A stretch of 64,000 nucleotides of DNA. Origin: Massilia putida (GTDB taxonomy: Bacteria; Pseudomonadota; Gammaproteobacteria; Burkholderiales; Burkholderiaceae_D). Every line of letters begins with the position of its first letter. Positions within the stretch are counted from its first letter, which is position 1. Shown here one piece after another: positions 1 through 7,410 of the stretch. A model generated the notes under the pieces. That model had not been told where the DNA came from. It worked only from the letters and a program-made list of their open reading frames with translations, and ran no database searches. A program made the position numbers and the translations under genes. The stretch is from the NCBI RefSeq assembly GCF_001941825.1, contig NZ_CP019038.1:4712001-4776000 (forward strand), given 5' to 3'.

Positions 1-32
1 GCCCGATTTTGAGAAATTTCCCAAAATCGGGC
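1..32. repeat. Perfect hairpin at window edge
   Basis: An 11-bp perfect inverted repeat (1-11 and 22-32) surrounds a 10-nt loop. It lies just past the 3' end of the ohr gene on the minus strand, so it could end that transcript, although no clear T-run follows in either direction. The adjoining GCTCTGACCCC stretch looks like an intergenic repeat seen in related genomes, but that is recollection only. Confidence 0.5.
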
Positions 33-49
33 TCTGACCCCGGTTTGCG

Positions 50-478
50 TTAGATCAGGCTCAGCTTGACGTCAATATTGCCGCGGGTTGCGTTCGAGTA
101 CGGGCACACGATGTGGGCCGACTCCACCAGGTCCTGCGCCACGGCGCGGTCCAGGCCCGGCAGGCTCACGGCCAGTTCCACGGCCAGGCCGAAACCGTTG
201 GGGATCGGCCCGATCGAGACGCTGGCGTCGATCGCTGCGTCGGCCGGCACGGCCACTTTCTTCTGGCCGGCGACGAATTTGATCGCGCCCATGAAGCAGG
301 CCGAGTAGCCTGCAGCGAACAGTTGTTCCGGGTTGGTGGCGTCGCCTTTGCCGCCCATTTCTTTCGGCGGAGCCAGTTTCACTTCCAGCAGGCCGTCGTC
401 GCTGCGGGATTGGCCTTCGCGGCCGCCGGTCGTGTGTGCCTTGGCGGTGTACAGGACTTTATCGAGTTTGGTGGTCAT
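50..478 (-). CDS. ohr: Organic hydroperoxide resistance protein Ohr
   Basis: This is a 142-residue OsmC/Ohr-family thiol peroxidase, which reduces organic and lipid hydroperoxides in the cytoplasm using two cysteines. Both are visible: Cys61 in AAGYSACF and Cys125 in VCPYS. Arg20 (TTGGR) and Glu51 (NPEQLF), which position the peroxidatic cysteine in this family, are also present. Length is normal for Ohr. The gene lies 46 nt downstream of the OhrR-type repressor gene on the same strand, so the two probably form an operon controlled by that repressor. A second Ohr is encoded at 5769-6185. The family call is very secure; the substrate range is inferred. Confidence 0.95.
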   Translation of the reverse strand: MTTKLDKVLYTAKAHTTGGREGQSRSDDGLLEVKLAPPKEMGGKGDATNPEQLFAAGYSACFMGAIKFVAGQKKVAVPADAAIDASVSIGPIPNGFGLAVELAVSLPGLDRAVAQDLVESAHIVCPYSNATRGNIDVKLSLI

Positions 479-524
479 CGCATTACCTTTCAGTGGTTGA
501 GTTCGTACTGCACATAAATCGCTT

Positions 525-974
525 TTACGTCGCGCCGGCGAGCTTGTCGCGCATGGCCTTGATCTCGCCGACGAGTCTTACCAGTTCTTGCACGTCGCAA
601 CCGGTGGCGCCCAGGATGCACGCCGGGATGCCGGCCGCTTGTTCCTTCAGCGCCCGCGCCCGGCCGGTCAGCCGGATCACGACGCGGCGTTCGTCCGCCG
701 GATCGCGGGAGCGGTCGACCAGGCCTTGCGCCTCGAGCCGCTTCAGCAGCGGGGTCAATGTCCCGGAATCGAGGTACAGCCGCTCGCCGATGTCCGACAC
801 CGTGAGGCCGTCGCGCTCCCACAGCACCAGCAGCACCAGGTACTGCGGATACGTCACGCCCAGCTTGTCCAGATGCGGCTTGTACACCTTCGTCATCGCC
901 AGCGATGCCGAGTGGAGTGCGAAGCACAACTGGTTGTCGAGCAGGAGAGCAGCGTTTGCGTCGTTCGTTTCCAT
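525..974 (-). CDS. ohrR: MarR-family peroxide sensor, OhrR type
   Basis: A MarR-type winged-helix repressor of 149 residues. The ATG at 974 is preferred over an upstream in-frame start at 1046 because it gives the family's usual length. The sensing cysteine of OhrR proteins is present as Cys17 in the LCFALHSAS motif. The recognition region (YLDSGTLTPLLKRLE) and wing (DPADERRVVIRLT) are intact. In the family, oxidation of this cysteine by organic hydroperoxides releases DNA and derepresses ohr. The neighbouring ohr gene and a palindrome just upstream of the start fit that role. Confidence 0.9.
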   Translation of the reverse strand: METNDANAALLLDNQLCFALHSASLAMTKVYKPHLDKLGVTYPQYLVLLVLWERDGLTVSDIGERLYLDSGTLTPLLKRLEAQGLVDRSRDPADERRVVIRLTGRARALKEQAAGIPACILGATGCDVQELVRLVGEIKAMRDKLAGAT

Positions 975-989
975 GGGGTGAACTATAGC

Positions 990-1006
990 GCGCAATCCAA
1001 TTGCGC
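990..1006. promoter_or_regulatory. Candidate OhrR operator upstream of ohrR
   Basis: The palindrome GCGCAA-TCCAA-TTGCGC sits 16 nt before the ohrR start codon. MarR/OhrR proteins bind short AT-cored palindromes overlapping their own promoter, so this is the natural autoregulatory site. Binding itself is inferred. Confidence 0.5.
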
Positions 1007-1046
1007 ACAATATGTTATTTTTTATGAAGCCTATAGCCGGAATCAA

Positions 1047-1892
1047 TTAACGTGGAGCGCCGAACACTTGCGTCCAGTACGCGGTGCGGTTGCGGTTCTG
1101 CGGATTGATCGCGTAGGCCGCGCCCATTTCCGTGAAGGCGGGATTCATGATGTTGGCGCAGTGGCCCGGGCTGTCCAGCCACGATGCGACGGCTTCGTCG
1201 ACCGTGCGCTGGCCCGACGCGATGTTCTCGCCCACGCGCACCCAACGGTAGCCGGCGGCCGTCGCGCGGTCGGCGGGCAGGCTGCCGTCCGGCTGCTTGT
1301 GATTGAAATAGTGTTTCTGCGCCATGTCGGTGCTGTGTGCGAGCGCGGCCTGGCCCAGCAGCGGGTTCCACTTGAGCGGTCCGGCGGGGCCGAACGCCTG
1401 TGTCCCGCACGTGCGCGGCCGGGCGCGCGCGGCGTTCACGAGCGCGAGGATGTCTTGTCCCGCATCCGGCCAGTCCGGCAGCGGGGGAATCACGACGGGC
1501 TGCGCCAGTACGACTTGCCACTCGTTGCCGATGTGCGCCGTGCCGATCGCGGTGAATGCCGCGGCACGCAGCGTGCGGCAATATGTTTGGCCGATGACTT
1601 CCATCGCCGCGCGCGCGTCCGGCGGCCCCGTGACCGTGATCGCTTCGGCATGCGCCGCTTCGTAGCCGGCGTTCCGCAAGGCCGACTCGAGAAAGGTGCC
1701 GGGACCGATGCGGATACGGGACAGCGCCGGCTCGACGGCCAGCGGCCCGGCAGCCGCGGCGGGCCGGCCGTCGCAATCGCCGGGTGCGGCACGCCAGGCA
1801 TTGATGAGGTTGGCGAGCTCGTCCGCGTGCGCGGGCGCGGCGGCCGCGGCCAGCACGGCGATGAACGGGACGAGGCGGATGAAGTCGGGCAT
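1047..1892 (-). CDS. Secreted CAP-domain (SCP/PR1-like) protein
   Basis: A protein of 281 residues from the ATG at 1892, which is followed at once by a signal peptide (FIRLVPFIAVLAAAAAPAHA). An earlier in-frame ATG at 1928 would bury that signal. The C-terminal half is a CAP domain with its hallmark pieces: HSTDMAQKHYFNH, GENIASG and SPGHCANIMNPAFTEMG. The N-terminal half looks like a weaker, cysteine-containing relative and may be a degenerate repeat. Bacterial CAP proteins are exported and their function is mostly unknown. The gene ends 72 nt before the ohrR start, with no sign of functional coupling. Confidence 0.85.
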   Translation of the reverse strand: MPDFIRLVPFIAVLAAAAAPAHADELANLINAWRAAPGDCDGRPAAAAGPLAVEPALSRIRIGPGTFLESALRNAGYEAAHAEAITVTGPPDARAAMEVIGQTYCRTLRAAAFTAIGTAHIGNEWQVVLAQPVVIPPLPDWPDAGQDILALVNAARARPRTCGTQAFGPAGPLKWNPLLGQAALAHSTDMAQKHYFNHKQPDGSLPADRATAAGYRWVRVGENIASGQRTVDEAVASWLDSPGHCANIMNPAFTEMGAAYAINPQNRNRTAYWTQVFGAPR

Positions 1893-1970
1893 GGCATGGT
1901 AGATGGGGATGCCCTTGGCACCGGGCAAGGGTGCTTTGGCACCGCAAGCCTACACAACCGTGGACACCAT

Positions 1971-2346
1971 GAGCTGGACGGCATCCTTGCCGCCACGCCG
2001 GTCGACACGTGGAAGTCGTACTTCACGTTCGAGCGCGATGATTTCGCGCGCGGCCGGCACCGCACGCGGGGTCCGGAACCGGGCCGAGCGGAACCGCCAA
2101 GTCGCCGCCGGCTCGACACCGCATGCGATGACACTGAACAAGCCGTTCAATCGCATCGGGTATTCGGATCCGGACCGGCCGGATCTCGAGGGCCGGCCAT
2201 GGCGGCGCACCATCCACCGCGGCGCCCATGCACAGCCCTGCGCGAACCTGGCCGACGCGTGGTCCCGCTACCATGTCTACGACGCGTTCGGCGTGAAGCC
2301 GGGCGACAGGATGTACCTGGCGCCGGGGCAGCGCGTCGTCTTCTGG
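1971..2346 (+). pseudogene. Relic of an M13-family metallopeptidase
   Basis: No intact gene fits this stretch, but two reading frames hold pieces in the right order for an M13 (neprilysin/PepO-like) peptidase. From 1971 a frame reads ELDGILAATPVDTWKSYF, like the mid-protein segment before the catalytic domain. From 2128 another frame reads FNRIGYSDPDRPDL, like the IGYPDKWRDYS segment, and later DAFGVKPGDRMYLAPGQRV, like the extreme C terminus. The zinc-binding HExxH region is absent, so several hundred codons have been lost and the frame is broken. A small ORF (2128-2481) remains open but is probably not a real protein. Assignment rests on motif memory. Confidence 0.5.
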
Positions 2347-2469
2347 TCAGCGCAACCGCCGGTAGGGTGGACGGCTGCGCCACTCCGGCGGCTTGTCGCA
2401 GACCCTCGAGCCGTCCGCGCGGCGATACGCGGCAGCCGCGTGGCCGCGCACGCGAAAGAGGGCGGCCCC

Positions 2470-2913
2470 TCAATGACGTAGCGCCATCGCGGCGGCCATC
2501 TGGTCCGGCCGGTCGGGGCGGAAGGCGCGCTCGGCCGGCGCCGTGTCGAACAGCGCCTCGACACGGACGAATTTACCGTCGCGCATGGTGAAGACATGGA
2601 CCCACGGGCTGTCGTAGCTGCGCCCGGTGGACTTGACCAGCCACGTGGCCTCGCCGAGGACCACGACCTTGTCGTTTTCCGCGATGACGTCCTTGATGAC
2701 GAAGCGCGTGGGCTGCATGGCCGCGCCCAGTTCCGAGAAGAAGCGCGCGACTTCCGCCTTGCCATGGAAGCTGCCGGCGAAGGGCAGGGCTTCCGCGTCG
2801 GGGCCGATCCACACGGCGTCGTCGTGTGCGTAGGCCATCATGGCGGGAATGTCGCCGTTCTGAAACAGCCGGTAGCCTTCCATGACGATCCGTTTGTTGT
2901 CTTGTGCGTCCAT
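2470..2913 (-). CDS. SnoaL/NTF2-like protein
   Basis: A 147-residue protein of the SnoaL-like NTF2 fold, a small cone-shaped domain used as a ligand pocket or enzyme. Characteristic stretches are MEGYRLFQNGDIPAMMAYAH near the N terminus, the GSFHGKAEVARFF helix and the strand pair DKVVVLGEATWLV. The ATG at 2913 follows a GGAGAGGG ribosome site. The frame continues open far upstream, but that extension is antisense to the next gene and is discarded. It is divergent from the solute-binding protein gene. Substrate and reaction cannot be predicted. Confidence 0.85.
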   Translation of the reverse strand: MDAQDNKRIVMEGYRLFQNGDIPAMMAYAHDDAVWIGPDAEALPFAGSFHGKAEVARFFSELGAAMQPTRFVIKDVIAENDKVVVLGEATWLVKSTGRSYDSPWVHVFTMRDGKFVRVEALFDTAPAERAFRPDRPDQMAAAMALRH

Positions 2914-3063
2914 GTCCCTCTCCGTGTGGTTGTCGCGCGGCGAAGCCGCTTCATGCAGCCTAGCCCTCCGGAGCGGGAAGTCAAGCGTGGTCGGTGACTT
3001 TTGGTTGTCGTAAGCGGGGCCGCTGGGCATTACAATCAGGACATCACCCTGAAGGAATAGCCC

Positions 3064-4227
3064 ATGCGTCTGATCTGCTTCGCCACCTTGTTCTCGCTGG
3101 CCGTCGTCCCGGCCGCCCACGCCCAATCGCAAGTGAAAATCGGCAGCGCGTCGCCGCTGTCCGGCCCCAGCGCGCACCAGGGCAAGGACATCGAGAACGG
3201 CGCCCGCCTGGCGATCGACGACTTGAATGCGCAGGGGGCGGCGATTGGCGGCAAGAAGGTCAAGTGGGTCTTGCTGGCGGAGGACGACGGCAGCGATCCG
3301 AAGCTCGGCACGGCCGTCGCGCAAAAACTCGTCGATGCCGGCGTCGTCGCCGTCGTCGGGCACCTGAATTCCGGCACGACGGTGCCGGCCTCGAAGATCT
3401 ACAACAGCGCCGGCATCCCGCAGATCTCGCCGGCCGCCACCACGCCGCTGTACACGCACCAGGGCTACAAGACGGCATTTCGCATCGTCGCCAACGACGA
3501 CCTCGTGGGCCGCGTGCTCGCGAATTATTCGATCAACACCCTGAAGGCGAAAAAGATCGCCATCATCGACGACCGCACCGCGTTCGGCCAGGGCCTGGCC
3601 GACCAGTTCGCGAAGGACGTCAAGCGGATTGGCGGCGCGGAGATCGTCAGCCGCCAGTTCACCAACGACCGTGCGACGGATTTCAATGCGATCCTCACGC
3701 AGATCCGCGCGCGCCGTCCGGACGTGATCTTCTACGGCGGCATGGATGCCACGGCCGGTCCGATGCTCAAGCAGATGCAGGCGCTGGGCATCGACGCGAA
3801 ATTCGTGTCGGGCGACGGCGTGTGCTCGGAAAAGCTGCCGCAGCTGGCGGGAAGCGCGCTCGGCGACGACAAGGTGATCTGCGTGGTGGCGGGCGGCGTC
3901 GACGCGCCGCTGGAAGCGGGCATGGCGGCCTTCTCGGCGCGCTACAAGACGCGCTACGGCATGGCGTTCCAGACGTACGCGCCGTACGCCTACGACGCGA
4001 CGATGGCATTCGCCGCCGCCATGCGCGCGGCCGGATCGTCCGACCCGGCGACGTTTTTGCCGGCGCTCGCCAAGATCAAGTACCAGGGCATCACGGGCAC
4101 CATCGCCTTCGATGCGAACGGCGACCTGCGCGACGCCGCGCTCACGCTGTACACCTACCGCCATGGCCAGCTGACCAAGCTGCGGGTCGTGCGCGACAGT
4201 GTGGACGGCGCGCGTCCTGGCCGTTAA
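3064..4227 (+). CDS. ABC transporter substrate-binding protein, LivK type
   Basis: A 387-residue periplasmic binding protein of the branched-chain amino acid (Leu/Ile/Val) receptor family. A signal peptide ends at AAHAQ, followed by the family opening VKIGSASPLSGPSAHQGKD and the two-lobed core (VVGHLNSGTTVPAS, IPQISPAATTP, YAPYAYDATM). The ATG at 3064 has a GAAGGA ribosome site. No permease or ATPase genes accompany it, so it is an orphan receptor that must share a transporter encoded elsewhere or serve sensing. Its stop codon overlaps the stop of the convergent next gene. Confidence 0.9.
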   Translation: MRLICFATLFSLAVVPAAHAQSQVKIGSASPLSGPSAHQGKDIENGARLAIDDLNAQGAAIGGKKVKWVLLAEDDGSDPKLGTAVAQKLVDAGVVAVVGHLNSGTTVPASKIYNSAGIPQISPAATTPLYTHQGYKTAFRIVANDDLVGRVLANYSINTLKAKKIAIIDDRTAFGQGLADQFAKDVKRIGGAEIVSRQFTNDRATDFNAILTQIRARRPDVIFYGGMDATAGPMLKQMQALGIDAKFVSGDGVCSEKLPQLAGSALGDDKVICVVAGGVDAPLEAGMAAFSARYKTRYGMAFQTYAPYAYDATMAFAAAMRAAGSSDPATFLPALAKIKYQGITGTIAFDANGDLRDAALTLYTYRHGQLTKLRVVRDSVDGARPGR

Positions 4228-4598
4228 TCCGTCACGACGTGCCAGACGTTCATCTTCTTGTCGCCTTCGCGCTCGCCGGCCTTTTTATCCTTGATGTACG
4301 TGTACAGCGGCTTGCCGTGGTAGGCGAGCTGCTTGGTGCCGTCGTCGCGCACGATCGCCGAATAGGGCTCGGACAGCGGCGCGTCGCCCGCCTTCACGGC
4401 CGGCCAGTTTTCCGCGCACTGGCCCTTGCAGGCGCTCTTGCCGCTGCCGGCGACGTCCTTGTCGAAGGTGTACACGGTCATGCCGTGGGCGTCGACGAGG
4501 ATGCCGTCGACTTTCTTGACCGGGGCCGGATCGGCGGCATGGGCGGACAGGGCGAACAGCGCGGACAGGCAGGCGATACCAAGGTTGACAGCTTTCAT
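4224..4598 (-). CDS. Exported COG4315-type repeat protein
   Basis: A 124-residue exported protein. The ATG at 4598 starts a signal peptide (MKAVNLGIACLSALFALSAHA). The mature part has two copies of the short motif typical of COG4315 'predicted lipoproteins': TVYTFDKD and PLYTYIKDKK, plus CKGQCAENWP between them. Relatives are periplasmic or secreted and of unknown function. Here there is no lipobox cysteine at the cleavage site, so it is probably soluble. It converges on the solute-binding protein gene, with overlapping stop codons. Confidence 0.85.
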   Translation of the reverse strand: MKAVNLGIACLSALFALSAHAADPAPVKKVDGILVDAHGMTVYTFDKDVAGSGKSACKGQCAENWPAVKAGDAPLSEPYSAIVRDDGTKQLAYHGKPLYTYIKDKKAGEREGDKKMNVWHVVTD

Positions 4599-4704
4599 GG
4601 GAGCTCTCCTTTGAAGACATCGGTTGTCGGGACTGCCCGGCCATTCTAGACCAGGAAGCGGGCTATAATGCGCGGTTCTGCCGTTCCCGCCCAGCTGATT
4701 GCTC

Positions 4705-5220
4705 ATGTCCCTCGATTGGTTCGCGCCGGCGCAATGCGTCGGCTATATCGCGTTCGTCCTCGGCGTCGCGTGCGCCATGCAAAAGGACGACCGCCGCTTC
4801 AAGCTGTTCATGGCCGGCGAATGCCTGGCTTATATCGTCCACTTCGCCCTGCTCGGCAATCCGACGCCTGTCGCCAGCACGACCATGTCGCTGCTGCGCT
4901 CCGTGCTGGCGCTGTACACCCGCTCGCTGTGGGTGGCGGGGGGCGTCGTCGTGATGAACCTCGTTCTCGGTCTTGCGCTCGCCACGCGCATGACGGATTG
5001 GCTGCCGCTGGCCGCGTCCTGCATCGGCACGCTCGCGCTGTTCCTGCTGCGCGGCGTCCCCATGCGACTCGCGATGCTGTGCGGGACCTGCTTGTGGATC
5101 GCGAATAACATCATCGCCGGCTCGATCGGCGGCACGGCGCTCGAGATCGTGATGGCGCTCGTCAATGCGACGACGATCTGGCGCATGGCACGGGCGGCCC
5201 GGGTGGCGCAGCCCGCCTGA
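4705..5220 (+). CDS. YgjV-like inner membrane protein
   Basis: A 171-residue protein with about five hydrophobic segments, matching the YgjV inner-membrane family by layout (WFAPAQCVGYIAFVLGVACAMQ at the start, LWIANNIIAGS late). The function of the family is unknown. The ATG at 4705 is chosen; a TTG two codons upstream is the only alternative. A TATAAT hexamer at 4664-4669 could be the -10 box. It is divergent from the COG4315-type gene. Confidence 0.8.
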   Translation: MSLDWFAPAQCVGYIAFVLGVACAMQKDDRRFKLFMAGECLAYIVHFALLGNPTPVASTTMSLLRSVLALYTRSLWVAGGVVVMNLVLGLALATRMTDWLPLAASCIGTLALFLLRGVPMRLAMLCGTCLWIANNIIAGSIGGTALEIVMALVNATTIWRMARAARVAQPA

Positions 5221-5325
5221 TAGCCGTCAAGCCCGGACGCTTCGCGCGGCGCGGCGTCCGGTTCAGCGGCGACTGCAGCTGTCCCGTGACACGCAATTGC
5301 AAGCACGTCGTTTCCGTGACGACCC

Positions 5326-5559
5326 GTGATGAAACCCGCCAGCGAAAACCAGGCGACCGACCGCGCCTGGCGCATCGGCCAGGACCACCCCGTGCTCGTC
5401 TACAAGCTGATCGCGCAAGGCACGCTCGAAGAAAAAATCCAGGAGATGCAGCGCCGCAAGGGTGAGCTGGCCCATGCCGTGCTGGATGCGGAAGGCGCTC
5501 TGGCGGCCGCCATCGGGCCGGACGACTTGCAGATGCTGTTTGCGCACACCGTGCAGTAA
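5326..5559 (+). pseudogene. C-terminal stump of a SNF2-family helicase
   Basis: The 77-codon frame is the last part of a SNF2/HepA-type helicase. It contains motif VI (NQATDRAWRIGQ), the VYKLIAQGTLEEKI segment and the family's C-terminal tail (LHAV...IGPDDLQMLF style). All other helicase motifs are missing, and the sequence upstream of 5326 shows no recognisable continuation. Residues retained are well conserved, which suggests a fairly recent truncation, although the fragment alone cannot be a helicase. Confidence 0.75.
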
Positions 5560-5629
5560 CGTACGGACGCCCGCGTCCGCCACCGGCATCCTGAACCCAT
5601 GATCACAAGCTGACGAAAGGAGAACGATC

Positions 5630-5707
5630 ATGGGCAAATATTTCCTGGCCTGGATCCTGGGCGTGCCGGCAATCGTGCTGGTCATCCTGTACCTGTTTTT
5701 CCACTGA
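5630..5707 (+). CDS. 25-residue single-pass membrane protein
   Basis: This tiny gene encodes 25 residues, MGKYFLAWILGVPAIVLVIL followed by YLFFH. It is one hydrophobic helix with a short charged N terminus. A strong AAAGGAG ribosome site lies 8 nt before the ATG. I recall similar short proteins in other Oxalobacteraceae but cannot verify this. The strong ribosome site, the clean membrane helix and the hairpin after the stop support a real gene. Confidence 0.65.
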   Translation: MGKYFLAWILGVPAIVLVILYLFFH

Positions 5708-5725
5708 TCGCGGATGCCCGCGGCA

Positions 5726-5760
5726 ACGACGACGCCACCCTCGACCGGTGGCGTCGTCGT
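5726..5760. terminator. Hairpin between convergent genes
   Basis: A 14-bp perfect stem (5726-5739 with 5747-5760) closes a 7-nt loop between the small membrane protein gene and the convergent ohr copy. It lacks a T-run on either strand, so it may act as a bidirectional pause or 3'-end-protecting hairpin rather than a classic intrinsic terminator. Confidence 0.55.
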
Positions 5761-5768
5761 ATCGAGGC

Positions 5769-6185
5769 TCACGCCAGCGTGATGGCGACGTCGATATTCC
5801 CGCGCGACATCTTCGAATAGGGGCAGCGCTGGTGCGCGGACGCGACCAGCGCTTCGGCGACGTCGCGCGGCACGCCGGGCAGGCTCACGGCCAGGCGGGC
5901 TTGCAGCGCGTAGCCGTCGGCGCCGGTGCCGAGGTCGATTTCGGCATCGACCGCCGTGCCCGCCGGCAGCGCCACTTGATGGTCTTTCGCAGCCAGTCCC
6001 AGCGCGCCGATGAAGCAGGCCGACCAGCCCGCGGCGAACAGCTGCTCCGGGTTCGTGCCCTTGCCGTGGCTGCCCGGCGGCGACAGGGTGATGTCGAGAC
6101 GGCCGTCGCTGCTGCGCGCGCCGCCTGCGCGGCCGCCGGTGGTGCGGGTCTTGCCGGTGTAGAGGACGTTGTCGATCTTGCTCAT
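5769..6185 (-). CDS. Second organic hydroperoxide resistance protein (Ohr)
   Basis: A 138-residue Ohr paralogue, clearly related to the copy at 50-478 but divergent through much of the sequence. Both catalytic cysteines are kept (Cys57 in AAGWSACF, Cys121 in RCPYS), as is the TTGGR arginine. It starts 29 nt after the alpha/beta hydrolase gene on the same strand, so the pair is probably co-transcribed from the palindrome-rich region at 7214-7410. No OhrR gene accompanies this copy, which suggests different control from the first. Confidence 0.93.
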   Translation of the reverse strand: MSKIDNVLYTGKTRTTGGRAGGARSSDGRLDITLSPPGSHGKGTNPEQLFAAGWSACFIGALGLAAKDHQVALPAGTAVDAEIDLGTGADGYALQARLAVSLPGVPRDVAEALVASAHQRCPYSKMSRGNIDVAITLA

Positions 6186-6214
6186 GAGATTTCCTTTCGA
6201 GGAGTTGTCGGCGA

Positions 6215-7213
6215 TTACAGGTGGTCGACCGCGATGACGGCATCGGCAAACGCGCGCGGCGCTTCCTGCGGCAGGTTGTGGCCCACGCCGCCTTTGACGA
6301 GTTCATGCTTGTATTTCCCGGTGAAACGCTTGGCGTACGCGGCCGGTTCGGGATGCGGCGCGCCGTTGGCGTCGCCCTCCAGGGTGATCGTCGGCACGGT
6401 GATGGCCGGGAACGTCGCTAGGCGGGCTTCCAGCTTGTCGTATTGCGCTTCGCCCTGGATCAGGCCAAGGCGCCAGCGGTAGTTGTAGACGGTGATCGCG
6501 ACGTGGTCCGGGTTCTCGAGGGAGGCGGCGCTGCGGTCGAAGGTGCGGTCGTCGACATGCCACTGCGGCGATGCCGTTTGCCAGATCAGCTTGGCGAAAT
6601 CGTGGCGGTTCTTCGCGTAGCCGGCGGCGCCGCGGTCCGTGGCGAAATAAAACTGGTACCACCATTGCAGCTCGGCGCTCGGCGGCAGCGGCTGCTTGCC
6701 GTTTTCCTGGCTGCCGATCAGGTAGCCGCTGACCGAGACCAGACCCTTGACCCGCTCGGGCCACAGCGCGGCCACGATGTCGGCGCTGCGCGCACCCCAG
6801 TCGTAGCCGGCCAGGATCGCCTTGTCGATTTTCAATGCATCCATCAGGTCGACGACGTCTTTCGCCAGCGCCGCCGGTTCGCCGTTGCGTACGGCGTCCG
6901 GATCGAGGAAACGCGTCGTGCCGTAGCCGCGCAGGTGGGGCACGATCACGCGGTAGCCGGCCTTCGTCAGCAGCGGCACGACGTCGACATAGCTGTGGAT
7001 GTCGTACGGCCAGCCGTGCAGCAGGATCACGACGGGACCATCGGCCGGACCCGCGTCGACGTAACCGACGTTCAGCACGCCGGCATCGATCTGCTTGATG
7101 GCCGGGAACGCGGCCGGGCTGGCCGTTTGCGCGCGGGCCGTGCCCAGCGCCGCGAGGGCGAGGATGGTTGCGCCGAGGACGTTGCAAAGCTTGAGGGGGG
7201 TGGGCTTGTTCAT
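6215..7213 (-). CDS. Exported alpha/beta hydrolase, epoxide hydrolase/dehalogenase-like
   Basis: A 332-residue protein with a signal peptide ending near TARAQ and an alpha/beta hydrolase fold. The oxyanion region is HGWPYDIHSY and the nucleophile elbow is AGYDWGARS, with Asp138 as nucleophile. That residue type belongs to epoxide hydrolases and haloalkane dehalogenases rather than to serine esterases. The catalytic His is in GGVGHNLPQE. The true substrate is unknown. It is the promoter-proximal gene of the pair with the second ohr, so it may handle an epoxide or peroxide-derived product; that link is inference. Confidence 0.88.
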   Translation of the reverse strand: MNKPTPLKLCNVLGATILALAALGTARAQTASPAAFPAIKQIDAGVLNVGYVDAGPADGPVVILLHGWPYDIHSYVDVVPLLTKAGYRVIVPHLRGYGTTRFLDPDAVRNGEPAALAKDVVDLMDALKIDKAILAGYDWGARSADIVAALWPERVKGLVSVSGYLIGSQENGKQPLPPSAELQWWYQFYFATDRGAAGYAKNRHDFAKLIWQTASPQWHVDDRTFDRSAASLENPDHVAITVYNYRWRLGLIQGEAQYDKLEARLATFPAITVPTITLEGDANGAPHPEPAAYAKRFTGKYKHELVKGGVGHNLPQEAPRAFADAVIAVDHL

Positions 7214-7256
7214 GGATTCCTCCGGTAATGGTCAGATGGTCTGCTGCCTTAAATTA

Positions 7257-7270
7257 ATTATTGCGATAAT
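7257..7270. promoter_or_regulatory. Palindromic site 1 in divergent promoter region
   Basis: ATTAT-TGCG-ATAAT is a 14-bp inverted repeat located 44 nt upstream of the hydrolase start. It is almost identical to the site at 7324-7337. This layout suggests a dimeric repressor or activator controlling the hydrolase-ohr pair. Confidence 0.5.
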
Positions 7271-7323
7271 CATTATGTCGACAAATTTATCCGAGCCGTT
7301 CGTGCTTTGCAAGCGCCAAATTC

Positions 7324-7337
7324 ATTATTTCGATAAT
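7324..7337. promoter_or_regulatory. Palindromic site 2 in divergent promoter region
   Basis: ATTAT-TTCG-ATAAT is the second near-identical copy, 67 nt from the first (start to start). It lies between the hydrolase promoter and the divergent carboxylesterase relic, in an AT-rich island unlike the surrounding DNA. Confidence 0.5.
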
Positions 7338-7410
7338 TATTTTTGCCGCGACGGCCTGGCCCATATCGGCTCGCTAAAATGATCATTCCGACAAGCAAAG
7401 AAGAGACATC

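Noticed and set aside
2128..2481. A 117-codon frame starting MTLNKPFNRIGYSD as a real hypothetical gene
   Set aside because: It contains only displaced fragments resembling M13 peptidases and then loses similarity; better explained as part of the relic.
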